NCBI GenBank assembly: GCA_016708345.1
Contig: JADJFX010000035.1
Span: forward strand, 62,001-126,000
DNA length: 64,000 bases
Direction: 5' to 3'
DNA from: Candidatus Rhodoferax bjergmarkensis
Lineage (GTDB): Bacteria; Pseudomonadota; Gammaproteobacteria; Burkholderiales; Burkholderiaceae_C
Positions 7,755 to 16,150 of the stretch are shown here, one piece after another; position 1 is the stretch's first letter; the number at the start of each line of letters is the position of its first letter. Both the position numbers and the translations under genes were made by a program. Below the pieces are notes generated by a model. That model was given only the letters and a program-made list of their open reading frames with translations. It was not told the origin of the DNA and made no database searches.

Positions 7755-9440
7755 TTATGCAGCAGCAGCCAACAAAGTGCGGGTGTAGTCATGAACAGGA
7801 TGCGTCAACACCTTGTGCGCAGGGCCAGACTCGACAATTTGCCCGTCTTTCATGACCAGAACATGGTGCGCCATGGCCCGAATGACCTCCACATCGTGGG
7901 TGATCAGCAGGTAGCTCAGGCCGCGCTCACGCTGCAGGCGCTGAAGCAGTTGCAGCACCTGTTTTTGAATCGTGACGTCCAGCGCACTGGTGGGTTCGTC
8001 CAATACCAGCACCCTGGGGTTAATGATGAGCGCCCGGGCAATCGCCAAACGCTGGCGCTGACCGCCTGAAAATTCATGCGGGTAGCGTTGAAGCAGCGCT
8101 GCCAATTCGGCCGTATCCTGTTCCGACCCCATGCCAACGTCCATCAAGGCCTGCACCACCCGCTGACGCCGCTCAACTGGTGACAATTCGGGTTCATGCA
8201 CCTGCAGACCCTCACCCACAATTTCCTGCACCGTCAGGCGCGGCGACAGGGACGAGAACGGGTCCTGAAACACCACCTGCACCGCGCGGCGCAGGGCTTT
8301 GTTGCTGGCGGAAGTCAAGCCCCACTTCCTGCCAGTGACATCCAATTCCCCCTTGAAGGGCAAGAGACCCAGCGAGGCCAATGCAAGGGTGGATTTGCCC
8401 GAGCCTGATTCACCCACCACGCCAAGTGTTTGTGCGGGCGCAAGGGAGAAATCAGCGCCCTGCACCGCGACAAACTCGGCGTGTTTGAACCAGCCCTTGA
8501 TGCCTTTTAACGGCGTGGGGTACGCCACCCTCAGGGCCTGTGCCTGCATGACGGGCGTTTGGCTGGCGCTGGCGACAGCCTCTTGCACATCGCGCACCGG
8601 TTTGCTGTCAATCAGACGGCGGGTATAGGGATGCTTTGGACAAGAAAATACGTCGGCCACCTTGCCCTGCTCCACGATGTGCCCGTTTTCCATCACGAGC
8701 ACACGGTCGGCAAAGCGACGCACCAGGTTCAAATCATGGGTAATCAACAGCACGGCCATGCCGTTTTTAGCTTGAAAACTGGCCAACAATTCAAGTATTT
8801 GACCGCGCAGGGTCACGTCCAATGCCGTGGTGGGCTCATCTGCCAATAACAATTTAGGCTGACAGGCCAGTGCCATCGCAATCATGGCACGCTGACGCTG
8901 CCCACCGCTGAGTTGATGCGGATAGGCGCCAGCACGCCGCCGGGCGTCTGGAATACCCGTTTCTGCTAGCAATTTAATAGCTGCTTGCGCACACTGCATG
9001 CGCGGTAGACCCTGTTTTAGCTGTAAAACTTCAGCAATTTGATCACCCACTGTGAACAGCGGGTTGAGCGCAGTCATGGGTTCCTGAAAAATCATGGCAA
9101 TGTCCTGCCCCCGAAGGGTGCGCAAGTCGCGCTCCGGAATGGTCAGCAAGTCACGCCCGCCAAACATCGCTTTGCCGCTGAGGTCAGCGCTTTGCACCAG
9201 GCGCAGCAAACTCAGTGCCGTAACCGTTTTGCCGGAACCTGACTCCCCGACCAGCGCCAGGCGCTCGCCGGGTGCCATGGAAAAATCAATTCCGTGGACG
9301 ACTTCCTTGCCGGCAAATGACACACGCAGAGACTGAACCTTGATGAGCTGCGCAGGATTGAGGCTCTGGCCTGCCTTGTCCGCATGGGATTCCACGGGTG
9401 GCAGCGTGGACAATTCAGAATCGGAAATGGGTGCCTTCAC
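7755..9440 (-). CDS. yejF: Dual-ATPase subunit of a peptide/microcin-type ABC importer (YejF)
   Basis: Energises the inner-membrane peptide importer encoded by the three upstream genes. It has 561 residues and two complete ATPase domains in one chain, as in YejF and unlike the separate OppD/OppF. First half: Walker A GESGSGKT, signature LSGGQRQR, Walker B LLLADEPTTALD. Second half: GESGSGKS, FSGGQRQR, LVLDEPTSALD. Its ATG overlaps the yejE stop by four bases. The segment CAQAAIKLLAETG in the first half is encoded by a copy of the dispersed palindromic element. The substrate cannot be deduced; peptides in general are likely. Confidence 0.92.
   Translation of the reverse strand: MKAPISDSELSTLPPVESHADKAGQSLNPAQLIKVQSLRVSFAGKEVVHGIDFSMAPGERLALVGESGSGKTVTALSLLRLVQSADLSGKAMFGGRDLLTIPERDLRTLRGQDIAMIFQEPMTALNPLFTVGDQIAEVLQLKQGLPRMQCAQAAIKLLAETGIPDARRRAGAYPHQLSGGQRQRAMIAMALACQPKLLLADEPTTALDVTLRGQILELLASFQAKNGMAVLLITHDLNLVRRFADRVLVMENGHIVEQGKVADVFSCPKHPYTRRLIDSKPVRDVQEAVASASQTPVMQAQALRVAYPTPLKGIKGWFKHAEFVAVQGADFSLAPAQTLGVVGESGSGKSTLALASLGLLPFKGELDVTGRKWGLTSASNKALRRAVQVVFQDPFSSLSPRLTVQEIVGEGLQVHEPELSPVERRQRVVQALMDVGMGSEQDTAELAALLQRYPHEFSGGQRQRLAIARALIINPRVLVLDEPTSALDVTIQKQVLQLLQRLQRERGLSYLLITHDVEVIRAMAHHVLVMKDGQIVESGPAHKVLTHPVHDYTRTLLAAAA
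8965..9020 (-). repeat. Dispersed palindromic element, copy 3 (inside yejF)
   Basis: The plus strand shows GCTAGCAATTTAATAGCTGCTTGCGCA followed by GCATGCGCGG and ..TTTTAGC, one of the best preserved cores. It is read on the minus strand as CAQAAIKLLA, in the common frame. Confidence 0.8.
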
Positions 9441-10540
9441 TTGTCAGCCTTTCGGGGGTCCAGCGCATCACGCAGGGCATCGCCCATGAAGGTCAGCAGC
9501 AACAGGGTGATGACCAGCACGGCGAAGGTTGACAGGGATATCCACCACGCATCAATGTTATTTTTGCCCTGCGACAACAACTCGCCCAGCGACGGGGTTC
9601 CAGGTGGCACGCCCAGGCCCAAAAAGTCCAGCGAGGTCAGCGCCAAAATGGCCCCGCTCATGCGAAAGGGCAAAAAGGTGACCACCGGCGTCATGCTGTT
9701 GGGCAGCAGGTGACGGGTGATGATTTGCCAGTTGCTGACCCCCAGCGCCCGCGCCGCCCGCACGTAATCGAGTTGGCGGTTGCGCAAAAATTCGGCACGC
9801 ACATAGTCGGACAAGCCCATCCAGCCAAACAAGCTCAGCAACACCAGCAAAAGCAGCAAACTGGGCGTAAACACCGCACTGAAAATAATGAGCAGGTACA
9901 GCTCCGGCATGGAACTCCAGATTTCGATAAAACGCTGAAACGCCAAATCGGTCTTGCCCCCAAAAAAGCCCTGCACCGCCCCGGTGATCACGCCCAGCAC
10001 CACGCCAGCCGTCGTCAATGCCAAAGCGAACAGAACACTGATGCGAAATCCATAAATCAGTTGCGCCAACAGGTCTCGGCCCCGGTCATCGGTGCCCAGC
10101 CAGTTGTCGCGGCTCGGGCGCGAGGGGTTCGGCTCCTTGGCGAAATAGTTCAGGGTTTTCGGGCCATACGGGTTGGGAGCAAACAACGCCCAATTGCCAG
10201 CTTGTGAAAGGCGCTCCCGAATGAAAGGGTCCAGGTAATCCGTCGACGTTTCGAAGTCCCCCCCAAACACCTTTTCAGGATAGTCCTTGACCATCGGGAA
10301 ATAGGTGGATCCTTGGTAGTACACCACCAGGGGGCGGTCATTGGAAACCAGCTCGGCCAGCAGGCTGACCGCCACCAGTGCGCAAAAAATCAACAAACTC
10401 CAATAGCCCAGACGGTTGCGCTTGAATCGCAGCCAGGCCCGGCGGGAGGGTGAAGGTGAATTCCCCACGCTTTGCGAGGGCGGCCCGGCGCGGCGCACGC
10501 TTTCCCCCTCACCTGATTTTTTTTCAATCGAATTTGACAC
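9437..10540 (-). CDS. yejE: ABC importer permease YejE
   Basis: Inner-membrane permease of the peptide importer. It has 367 residues with one N-terminal transmembrane segment (about 39-62, LGYWSLLIFCALVAVSLLAEL), a periplasmic region of roughly 100 residues containing NWLGTDDRGRDLLAQLIYGF, then a five-helix binding-protein-dependent permease domain. The ATPase-coupling loop reads DYVRAARALGVSNWQIITRHLLPN. The DDRGRD motif is typical of the DppC/OppC group. It overlaps yejB upstream by 17 bases and yejF downstream by 4, so the set is one translationally coupled operon. Confidence 0.93.
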   Translation of the reverse strand: MSNSIEKKSGEGESVRRAGPPSQSVGNSPSPSRRAWLRFKRNRLGYWSLLIFCALVAVSLLAELVSNDRPLVVYYQGSTYFPMVKDYPEKVFGGDFETSTDYLDPFIRERLSQAGNWALFAPNPYGPKTLNYFAKEPNPSRPSRDNWLGTDDRGRDLLAQLIYGFRISVLFALALTTAGVVLGVITGAVQGFFGGKTDLAFQRFIEIWSSMPELYLLIIFSAVFTPSLLLLLVLLSLFGWMGLSDYVRAEFLRNRQLDYVRAARALGVSNWQIITRHLLPNSMTPVVTFLPFRMSGAILALTSLDFLGLGVPPGTPSLGELLSQGKNNIDAWWISLSTFAVLVITLLLLTFMGDALRDALDPRKADK

Positions 10541-11552
10541 GCGGATCCACCCATACGTAACACAAGTCGGAAATCAGCTTGGTGACCAGGCCGATCAGCG
10601 TAAAGAAGAACAAGGTGCCCATCACCACCGGGTAGTCGCGCCGGATCACACTTTCGTAGCTGAGCAGACCCAAACCGTCCAGTGAAAACAGGGTTTCGAT
10701 CAACAATGCGCCGGTAAAAAAAGCGCCAATGAAAGCCGCCGGAAACCCGGTCACGATCGGGATCAAGGCATTGCGAAACACGTGTTTCCACAACACATGA
10801 CGCTCATCCAAGCCCTTGGCCCGGGCAGTCACCACATACTGCTTGCGAATTTCTTCCAGAAACGCGTTCTTGGTCAGCATGGCAGTCACTGCAAAGCTGC
10901 CCAGCACCATGGCAGTCACAGGCATCGCAATGTGCCACAGGTAGTCCACAATGCGCGCGCCCCAAGACAGCTCGTCCCAGTTGCTGGAAGTCAGCCCCCG
11001 CAGAGGAAACCACTGCAACTGCCCACCAAAAATAACCAGCAGCGCCACACCGAGCACAAAGCCCGGAATGGCATAGCCGAACAGCACCAGCAAAGTGGTC
11101 ACAAAGTCAAACCGTGAGCCCGCCCTCACCGCCTTGGCCACACCCAGGGGCACTGCAATCAGGTAACTGATGAAAAATGTCCACATGCCCAAACTGATGG
11201 ACACCGGCAGCTTTTCCCATAGCAGTTGGGATACATCCTTGTTTTGGAAAAAACTTTTGCCCAGGTCAAAACGGGCAAACTGACCCAGCATTTGAAAGAA
11301 GCGTTCGTGCGCCGGCTTGTCAAAGCCGTACAAGGCCTTGATCTGCGCCAGCCGTTTGGGGTCAACGCCCTGCCCCCCGCGGTAGCTCAACCCCCCCCCC
11401 TCGGCACTGGTACCAGGCCCCGCTTTTGCCTCGGCCAGGTACTGCTCAACCGGCCCGCCGGGCACAAACTGGACCACTGCAAAAGTGATCAACAAAACGC
11501 CCAACAGCGTGGGCACCATCAACAGCAGTCGTTTAAGGATGTAGGTGAACAT
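10524..11552 (-). CDS. yejB: ABC importer permease YejB
   Basis: Second inner-membrane permease, DppB/OppB-like. It has 342 residues: a first transmembrane helix LLLMVPTLLGVLLITFAVVQFVPGGPVEQ, a periplasmic loop, then the permease domain with the coupling loop QYVVTARAKGLDERHVLWKHVFRNALIPI. The loop after TM1 contains a C10 tract on the plus strand (11391-11400) encoding consecutive glycines. One slipped base there would truncate the protein. The start ATG is three bases after the yejA stop. Confidence 0.93.
   Translation of the reverse strand: MFTYILKRLLLMVPTLLGVLLITFAVVQFVPGGPVEQYLAEAKAGPGTSAEGGGLSYRGGQGVDPKRLAQIKALYGFDKPAHERFFQMLGQFARFDLGKSFFQNKDVSQLLWEKLPVSISLGMWTFFISYLIAVPLGVAKAVRAGSRFDFVTTLLVLFGYAIPGFVLGVALLVIFGGQLQWFPLRGLTSSNWDELSWGARIVDYLWHIAMPVTAMVLGSFAVTAMLTKNAFLEEIRKQYVVTARAKGLDERHVLWKHVFRNALIPIVTGFPAAFIGAFFTGALLIETLFSLDGLGLLSYESVIRRDYPVVMGTLFFFTLIGLVTKLISDLCYVWVDPRVKFD
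11391..11400. repeat. C10 homopolymer within yejB
   Basis: Ten consecutive C on the plus strand, encoding Gly-Gly-Gly plus flanking bases on the minus strand. The reading frame is intact at this length. Confidence 0.9.
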
Positions 11553-11555
11553 GGT

Positions 11556-13355
11556 TTATTTTTTGGACCACCAAGTGTCAATCGCCCAGGTTTCGCCAGA
11601 CGCATAGGGCGGCATGTTGGGTGGTTTGGCAACGCGCCAGTCGTTGTAAACCATGCGGTGGTTGACGGCCGTCCACTGCGGAATCAACAAATGGCTGTGG
11701 CTGATGACGCGGTCCAGCGCGCGGCAGGCCGGCAGTAACTCGGCCTTGCTCTTGGCGCTGGTCATTTTCATGATCAAGGCATCGACAGCCACGTTCTTCA
11801 CACCGGTCAGGTTGCCAGAGTCCTCGATGTCCGCCGCTTTTGAACCAAACATGTCTGCATATTCCTGCCCGGGATTGTGTGTACCGCCATAAGCCATGGT
11901 GGTGATGTCGAACTCAAATTTATGCAGTCGTTGCTGGTACAGGGCAAAGTCAACCGGGCGAAAGTTCAGCTTGATTCCGAGCTTTTCCAAACTTCGCATC
12001 CAGGGTGCCAGCACCCGCGCACCACCGTCATTGCTGTCGAGGTATTCGAACTCAAACGCCCTGCCCTGCGCATTGCGCAAGGCCCCGTCGCGCACTTCCC
12101 AACCCGCTTGCTTGAGCAGCGCTTGCGCTTGGCGAAGGTTTCCCCGCAGTGACGATGCACCGTCGGTGCGGGGGGGCACAGCCATCGTCCCGAAAGTGGC
12201 AGCCGGAACTTCTTTTCGCCAAGGCTCAAGCAAAGTCAGTTCCTCCTGGCTTGGAAGGCCGCTCGCCTGGCAATCGGTATTGCCGAACAGGCCCTGAACC
12301 CTTTGGTATGAGTTGTAGAACATCTGGCGATTCATCCACTCGTAATCCAGCGCCAAACCCAGCGCCTGACGCACGCGCACATCCTTGAAAAGATCACGCC
12401 GGGTATTGAGGACATAACTTTGAAAGCCTGAAGGCAAGCGGTGCTTGAACTCGGTTTTCACCAGTTCACCAGAATCAAAACGCTTGCCGTTGACACGCCG
12501 CGCCCAGTCGCCCGCAGAGAAGAACCGCATCAGGTCGAACTCACCGGCCTTGAGCGCTTCCAGCCGGGCGGTGTTGTCTTTGTAGATCTTGACCGTGACG
12601 CGATCAAAGTTGCTGGTGCCGCGTTTGACGTTCAAGTCTTTCGCCCAGTAGTTGGTATCTCGCACATACGTGATGTCTTTGCCGAACCGGACCGGGCCAA
12701 TTTTGTAGGGGCCGCTGCCAATCGGAATGTCCATCACCACTTGGTCAAAAGATTTGAGCTTGCCGTTTTCCATGCCCCATTGATGACTGAAAACCGGCAG
12801 ATTCCCCACGGTCAGTACAAGCTCGCGATTCGGCTTTTTGAAGCGATAACGCACCTGGCGTTCGCCCAGCACATCCAGGCCAGCCACATCCTCCAGCAAA
12901 CTTTTAAACCCTGGCGTGGTGTGAGGCCCGATCAGCGTGTCATAGCTGTGCTTGACATCCAGCGCCAACACGGCTGCACCATTGTGAAAACGTGCGTTGG
13001 GCCGCAACCGGAAGGTGGCACTCAAGCCATCTGCGGCCACCTCAATGTCATCGGCCAGCAAGCCATAACCAGAACCGGTTTCATCCAATGCGCCAGTGAG
13101 CAGCGAGTCAAACATCAAGCTCGACAGATAGGCGGGCGCAGCGCCCTTGATCGTGAACGGGTTGTATTTGTCAAAGGTGGACACCCGAAGGTTGCTGACC
13201 AGCCTCAATTCGCCCCCCTTGGGCGCACTGGGGTTCACGTAATCAAAGTGGGGGAAATTGGCCGGGTACTTGAGGTCACCCCACAGCGCATAACCGTGCG
13301 CCGCCCACAAGGGGAGGGAAACTCCCCACACCAATAAAAACAGCAGACTTCGCAT
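11556..13355 (-). CDS. yejA: Periplasmic peptide-binding protein of ABC importer (YejA-like)
   Basis: Solute-binding protein (SBP family 5) that captures peptides in the periplasm and hands them to YejB/YejE. Starting at the ATG at 13353-13355 it has 599 residues with a clear signal peptide MRSLLFLLVWGVSLPLWA. An alternative ATG lies at 13370. The mature part begins HGYALWGDLKYP, and FPHFDYVNPSAPKGGELRLV is characteristic of this subgroup. The longer frame back to 13541 overlaps fabI and is unlikely. It is the first gene of yejABEF and divergent from fabI, with about 127 bases between. Confidence 0.92.
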   Translation of the reverse strand: MRSLLFLLVWGVSLPLWAAHGYALWGDLKYPANFPHFDYVNPSAPKGGELRLVSNLRVSTFDKYNPFTIKGAAPAYLSSLMFDSLLTGALDETGSGYGLLADDIEVAADGLSATFRLRPNARFHNGAAVLALDVKHSYDTLIGPHTTPGFKSLLEDVAGLDVLGERQVRYRFKKPNRELVLTVGNLPVFSHQWGMENGKLKSFDQVVMDIPIGSGPYKIGPVRFGKDITYVRDTNYWAKDLNVKRGTSNFDRVTVKIYKDNTARLEALKAGEFDLMRFFSAGDWARRVNGKRFDSGELVKTEFKHRLPSGFQSYVLNTRRDLFKDVRVRQALGLALDYEWMNRQMFYNSYQRVQGLFGNTDCQASGLPSQEELTLLEPWRKEVPAATFGTMAVPPRTDGASSLRGNLRQAQALLKQAGWEVRDGALRNAQGRAFEFEYLDSNDGGARVLAPWMRSLEKLGIKLNFRPVDFALYQQRLHKFEFDITTMAYGGTHNPGQEYADMFGSKAADIEDSGNLTGVKNVAVDALIMKMTSAKSKAELLPACRALDRVISHSHLLIPQWTAVNHRMVYNDWRVAKPPNMPPYASGETWAIDTWWSKK

Positions 13356-13482
13356 GCGACAATTCTGCATCAACTTGCGCGGTCTTTGCGCCGGTGCCTC
13401 AAGGGCTTGCAAAAAATTGCATCCCTTGATGACTCCGGTTCCGAACCTGCCGCGATTCACATGGCTTTTTGAAGAGGACGAT

Positions 13483-14274
13483 ATGGGATTCCTGACTGGA
13501 AAAAAACTGCTGATTACCGGTGTTTTGTCGAAACGCTCCATTGCCTACGGCATTGCACAGGCCTGCCATCGCGAAGGTGCCGAGTTGGCATTCAGCTATG
13601 TGGGCGAACGGTTCAAGGAGCGCATCACCGAATTTGCGTCAGAGTTTGATTCCAAACTGATTTTTGATTGCGATGTGGGAGATGACGGCCAGATCAACAA
13701 GTTGTTTACCGATCTGGCCGCGTCCTGGCCCACATTTGACGGCTTTGTACACAGCATTGGCTTCGCGCCGCGAGAAGCCATCGCCGGTGACTTTCTGGAA
13801 GGTCTGAGTCGTGAAAACTTCAGAATTGCCCATGACATCAGCGCCTACAGCTTTGCGGCCATGGCCAAGGCGGCCTTGCCCTACCTCACCCCCACGGCAT
13901 CCCTGCTTACCCTCACTTACCTGGGCAGCGTGCGGGTGCTGCCCAACTACAACACCATGGGCCTGGCCAAGGCTTCACTCGAGTCGTCAGTGCGTTATCT
14001 GGCCGAAGCCATCGGCCCCAAGGGCATGCGCGTCAATGGCCTGAGTGCAGGTGCCATCAAAACACTGGCGGCCAGCGGCATCAAGGATTTCAGCCGCCTG
14101 CTGGCAGTGTCTGCCGGAGCCTCACCGCTGCGCCGCAACGTCACCATTGAAGAAGTGGGCAACGTGGCTGCGTTTTTGCTGAGTGATCTGGCCTCGGGCG
14201 TGACGGGCCAGATTTCCTATGTGGACTGCGGCGTAAGTACAACCGCCGTGGCGGTGGTTGAACTAACAAGTTGA
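13483..14274 (+). CDS. fabI: NADH-dependent enoyl-ACP reductase FabI
   Basis: Reduces trans-2-enoyl-ACP in the last step of each fatty-acid elongation cycle; target of triclosan. It has 263 residues from the ATG at 13483, preceded by GAAGAGGA. The NADH-binding stretch is ITGVLSKRSIAYGIA. Catalytic residues Tyr146, Tyr156 and Lys163 lie in the TYLGSVRVLPNYNTMGLAKA region and match the numbering of the E. coli enzyme. SAGAIKTLAASGI is the substrate-loop motif. It appears to be a single-gene unit divergent from yejA. Confidence 0.97.
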   Translation: MGFLTGKKLLITGVLSKRSIAYGIAQACHREGAELAFSYVGERFKERITEFASEFDSKLIFDCDVGDDGQINKLFTDLAASWPTFDGFVHSIGFAPREAIAGDFLEGLSRENFRIAHDISAYSFAAMAKAALPYLTPTASLLTLTYLGSVRVLPNYNTMGLAKASLESSVRYLAEAIGPKGMRVNGLSAGAIKTLAASGIKDFSRLLAVSAGASPLRRNVTIEEVGNVAAFLLSDLASGVTGQISYVDCGVSTTAVAVVELTS

Positions 14275-14609
14275 TGTATCTTTTTGGCCTTTTGCGCACG
14301 TAGAACCTGCGCAAGCAGCTATATTATTTATAGCAAAAATGCTTCACCACTCAAGCACTGGCGGCGCGAAAAGGCTTCACGCAGTCATTCCTACGGCAAG
14401 TCCATCTACAACAAGTTGCGCTCCATTTCCAAACGCAGGGTTCACTGCTGATTTGTGTCGTTTCAAGTCAGGCAAAATGACCGTTGTTCGTATTCGCCCT
14501 ATTGATATTTTTCAAAACAACGGCGCGTTATCGTGCAAAATCTGCGCTGCAGGATTGCATCGGGCATTTCGGGTTGAATGCGGGCAGACCCATAGGAATA
14601 GGCAGCACC
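14275..14609. other. Non-coding gap between fabI and the receiver gene
   Basis: 335 bases without a credible gene. The first 60 bases are a copy of the dispersed palindromic element; the rest is an AT-richer region that presumably holds the promoter of the receiver-domain gene. I see no convincing -35/-10 pair. The short open frames here lack ribosome sites. Confidence 0.5.
14281..14338 (+). repeat. Dispersed palindromic element, copy 4 (intergenic, after fabI)
   Basis: The most complete non-coding copy: TTTTTGGCCT, then TTGCGCACGTAG, then CCTGCGCAAGCAGCTAT, then an ATTATTTATAGC end. It serves as the reference for the family. The inner GCGCA/TGCGC repeats and the outer GCTAT/ATAGC repeats give it a double hairpin. 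Confidence 0.85.
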
Positions 14610-15515
14610 ATGAGTATTTTTGATCGTTTCTGGAACAGCTCGAAGAAAGCCGTACCAGCACAGCGCACAGCACCTCTGAGCGCTCCAACTGCCGTCGATA
14701 AATTGGGGGGATTTACAGTAGAGCGACGCAGCCGGCCGCGCAAAGAGTCCCCGCACGGCGTCAAGGTCCTTATCATTGATGATTCAGCGACTGTCGTTGC
14801 CGCGCTGCGCAAGATACTTCGGTCTTCAGGGTTTTCCACGCGTGAGGCGGCCGATGCCGAACAAGGACTGGCGTTGATTGCGCTCGACATGCCGGACCTT
14901 GTCTTTTTGGACATTATTTTGCCGGGGATGAACGGGTTTAGTGCGCTGCGTTCCATTCGGCGCGACCCCGTTACCCAGCACATACCGGTCATCATGATCA
15001 GCGGCAACGAACACGCCACCGAGCAGTTTTATGCCAACCGCATCGGTGCGGATGATTTCATGAAAAAACCGTTTTCGCGGTCTGAAGTTTTCGCCCGCAT
15101 CGAGTCCCTGCTGGACGAACGCAGAAAACCCCGCAGAAAATCCATCGCCGGACAATTCAACAACGAAGTTCCATCAAACCTGATGCCGCTGGAGCCTGCT
15201 GCTTCGGCAGCCACGCCAGAATTGCGAAAAGTCGCACCCACCACCGCTCCAGCGGCATCGGTCGGTCGCTATTCAGCCATTGATGCGCGCAAAGAACTCA
15301 CCGCCATGGGATTGCAGTATTTTGATCAAGGGCAGTTCTTCTCGGCCATCAAGCGGGCCGATCAACTCGCGGTAGAGCTGTTTGTTGCCAGTGGCGGCAT
15401 TCGCATGGATGAGACGCTGGAAGGTAAAACCGCATTCGGTCTGGCTCAGGAGTTGGGCAAGCCGGAGATCATCCGATTGTTGGTGCGCAAAGCAGCCTCA
15501 CCGGCCATCGGTTGA
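14610..15515 (+). CDS. Response-regulator receiver protein with ankyrin-like C-terminus
   Basis: 301 residues from the ATG at 14610 (AGGAATAGGCAGC upstream). Residues about 51-172 are a CheY-like receiver: acidic pair Asp57-Asp58, phospho-acceptor Asp101 in LVFLDIILPGMNG, switch Ser131 and Lys152/153. The N-terminal 45 residues are basic and disordered. After a Pro/Ala-rich linker, residues about 225-298 (LTAMGLQYFDQGQFFSAIKRADQ, then GKTAFGLAQELGKPEIIRLLVRKA) resemble one and a half ankyrin repeats. The receiver is closest to the twitching-motility PilG/PilH type. No kinase or output gene is adjacent, so the partner is unknown. Confidence 0.8.
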   Translation: MSIFDRFWNSSKKAVPAQRTAPLSAPTAVDKLGGFTVERRSRPRKESPHGVKVLIIDDSATVVAALRKILRSSGFSTREAADAEQGLALIALDMPDLVFLDIILPGMNGFSALRSIRRDPVTQHIPVIMISGNEHATEQFYANRIGADDFMKKPFSRSEVFARIESLLDERRKPRRKSIAGQFNNEVPSNLMPLEPAASAATPELRKVAPTTAPAASVGRYSAIDARKELTAMGLQYFDQGQFFSAIKRADQLAVELFVASGGIRMDETLEGKTAFGLAQELGKPEIIRLLVRKAASPAIG

Positions 15516-15661
15516 TCTGCTGCTTCACTGCGCAAGGCCATTGAGCCTGGTGCACCCCCGGCATAACCCATTTTTACACGCCTTTTGAACGCCTCTTTTG
15601 TAAAATGTTGAAATTTCAAGCCGTCCCGACATACTTAATTCAGAGATGAGAAAGACGAGCC

Positions 15662-15970
15662 ATGCCAGAAGATGAATTCGTAGGTTTTCCGGATCTTGAC
15701 GATCAAGATGAGGTTCAGCCGACCAGGCCCATGCCTTTGCATGAGCGGCCCCGGCAGTTCCGTATCGACCACGAGATGGAAATCGTCCGAAAACACCATG
15801 AGCGCATTGCCAACTCCATAGAATTATTCTGGGGTCACCGGGACTGCGTGGAATACCTGCAAAAACTGGTGTTCAGTGGCGCTGACAATTCAGGAAAAGC
15901 CAGGGTTGGCTTCAAACCCGAGGTACTGACAGCCTTGATGAACCTCGAAGCACTGCACGCGATTCTTTGA
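15662..15970 (+). CDS. Small conserved hypothetical protein
   Basis: 102 residues, acidic at the start (MPEDEFVGFPDLDDQDEVQ), then a helical region HEMEIVRKHHERIANSIELFWGHRDCVEYLQKL and a final KPEVLTALMNLEALHAIL. The ATG follows GAGAAAGACGAGCC. Codon use and composition match neighbouring genes and a strong terminator follows directly, so I judge it real. I recognise no domain. No signal peptide or membrane segment is visible. Confidence 0.65.
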   Translation: MPEDEFVGFPDLDDQDEVQPTRPMPLHERPRQFRIDHEMEIVRKHHERIANSIELFWGHRDCVEYLQKLVFSGADNSGKARVGFKPEVLTALMNLEALHAIL

Positions 15971-15985
15971 AACTTGTTTCACACG

Positions 15986-16012
15986 AAAAAGCCACCCGAA
16001 GGTGGCTTTTTG
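15986..16012. terminator. Bidirectional intrinsic terminator
   Basis: AAAAAGCCACC, loop CGAA, GGTGGCTTTTT: a perfect stem flanked by A and T runs. It can stop the small hypothetical gene on the plus strand and the tRNA-Ser transcript on the minus strand. Confidence 0.92.
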
Positions 16013-16017
16013 CATTT

Positions 16018-16110
16018 TGGCGGAATCGGAGGGATTCGAACCCTCGATGAGGCTCTACACCCCATACTCCCTTAGCAGGGGAGCACCTTCGGCCACTCGG
16101 TCACGATTCC
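16018..16110 (-). tRNA. tRNA-Ser (anticodon GCU)
   Basis: 93 bases on the reverse strand with acceptor GGAATCG/CGATTCC, an encoded 3' G-CCA, a D arm GACCGAGTGGCCGAAGGT, anticodon loop CTGCTAA (GCU, reading AGU/AGC), the long class II variable arm of serine tRNAs, and the T-loop GGTTCGAATCC. It precedes the terminator at 15986-16012 and follows lysC on the same strand. Confidence 0.97.
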
Positions 16111-16150
16111 TGAACAAGCGAGAATTATATCTCACTACTGTGTGAAGTTT

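Noticed and set aside
7755..13355. Microcin C-specific uptake or biosynthesis locus
   Set aside because: Only the generic Yej importer is present; there are no peptide-modifying or immunity genes.
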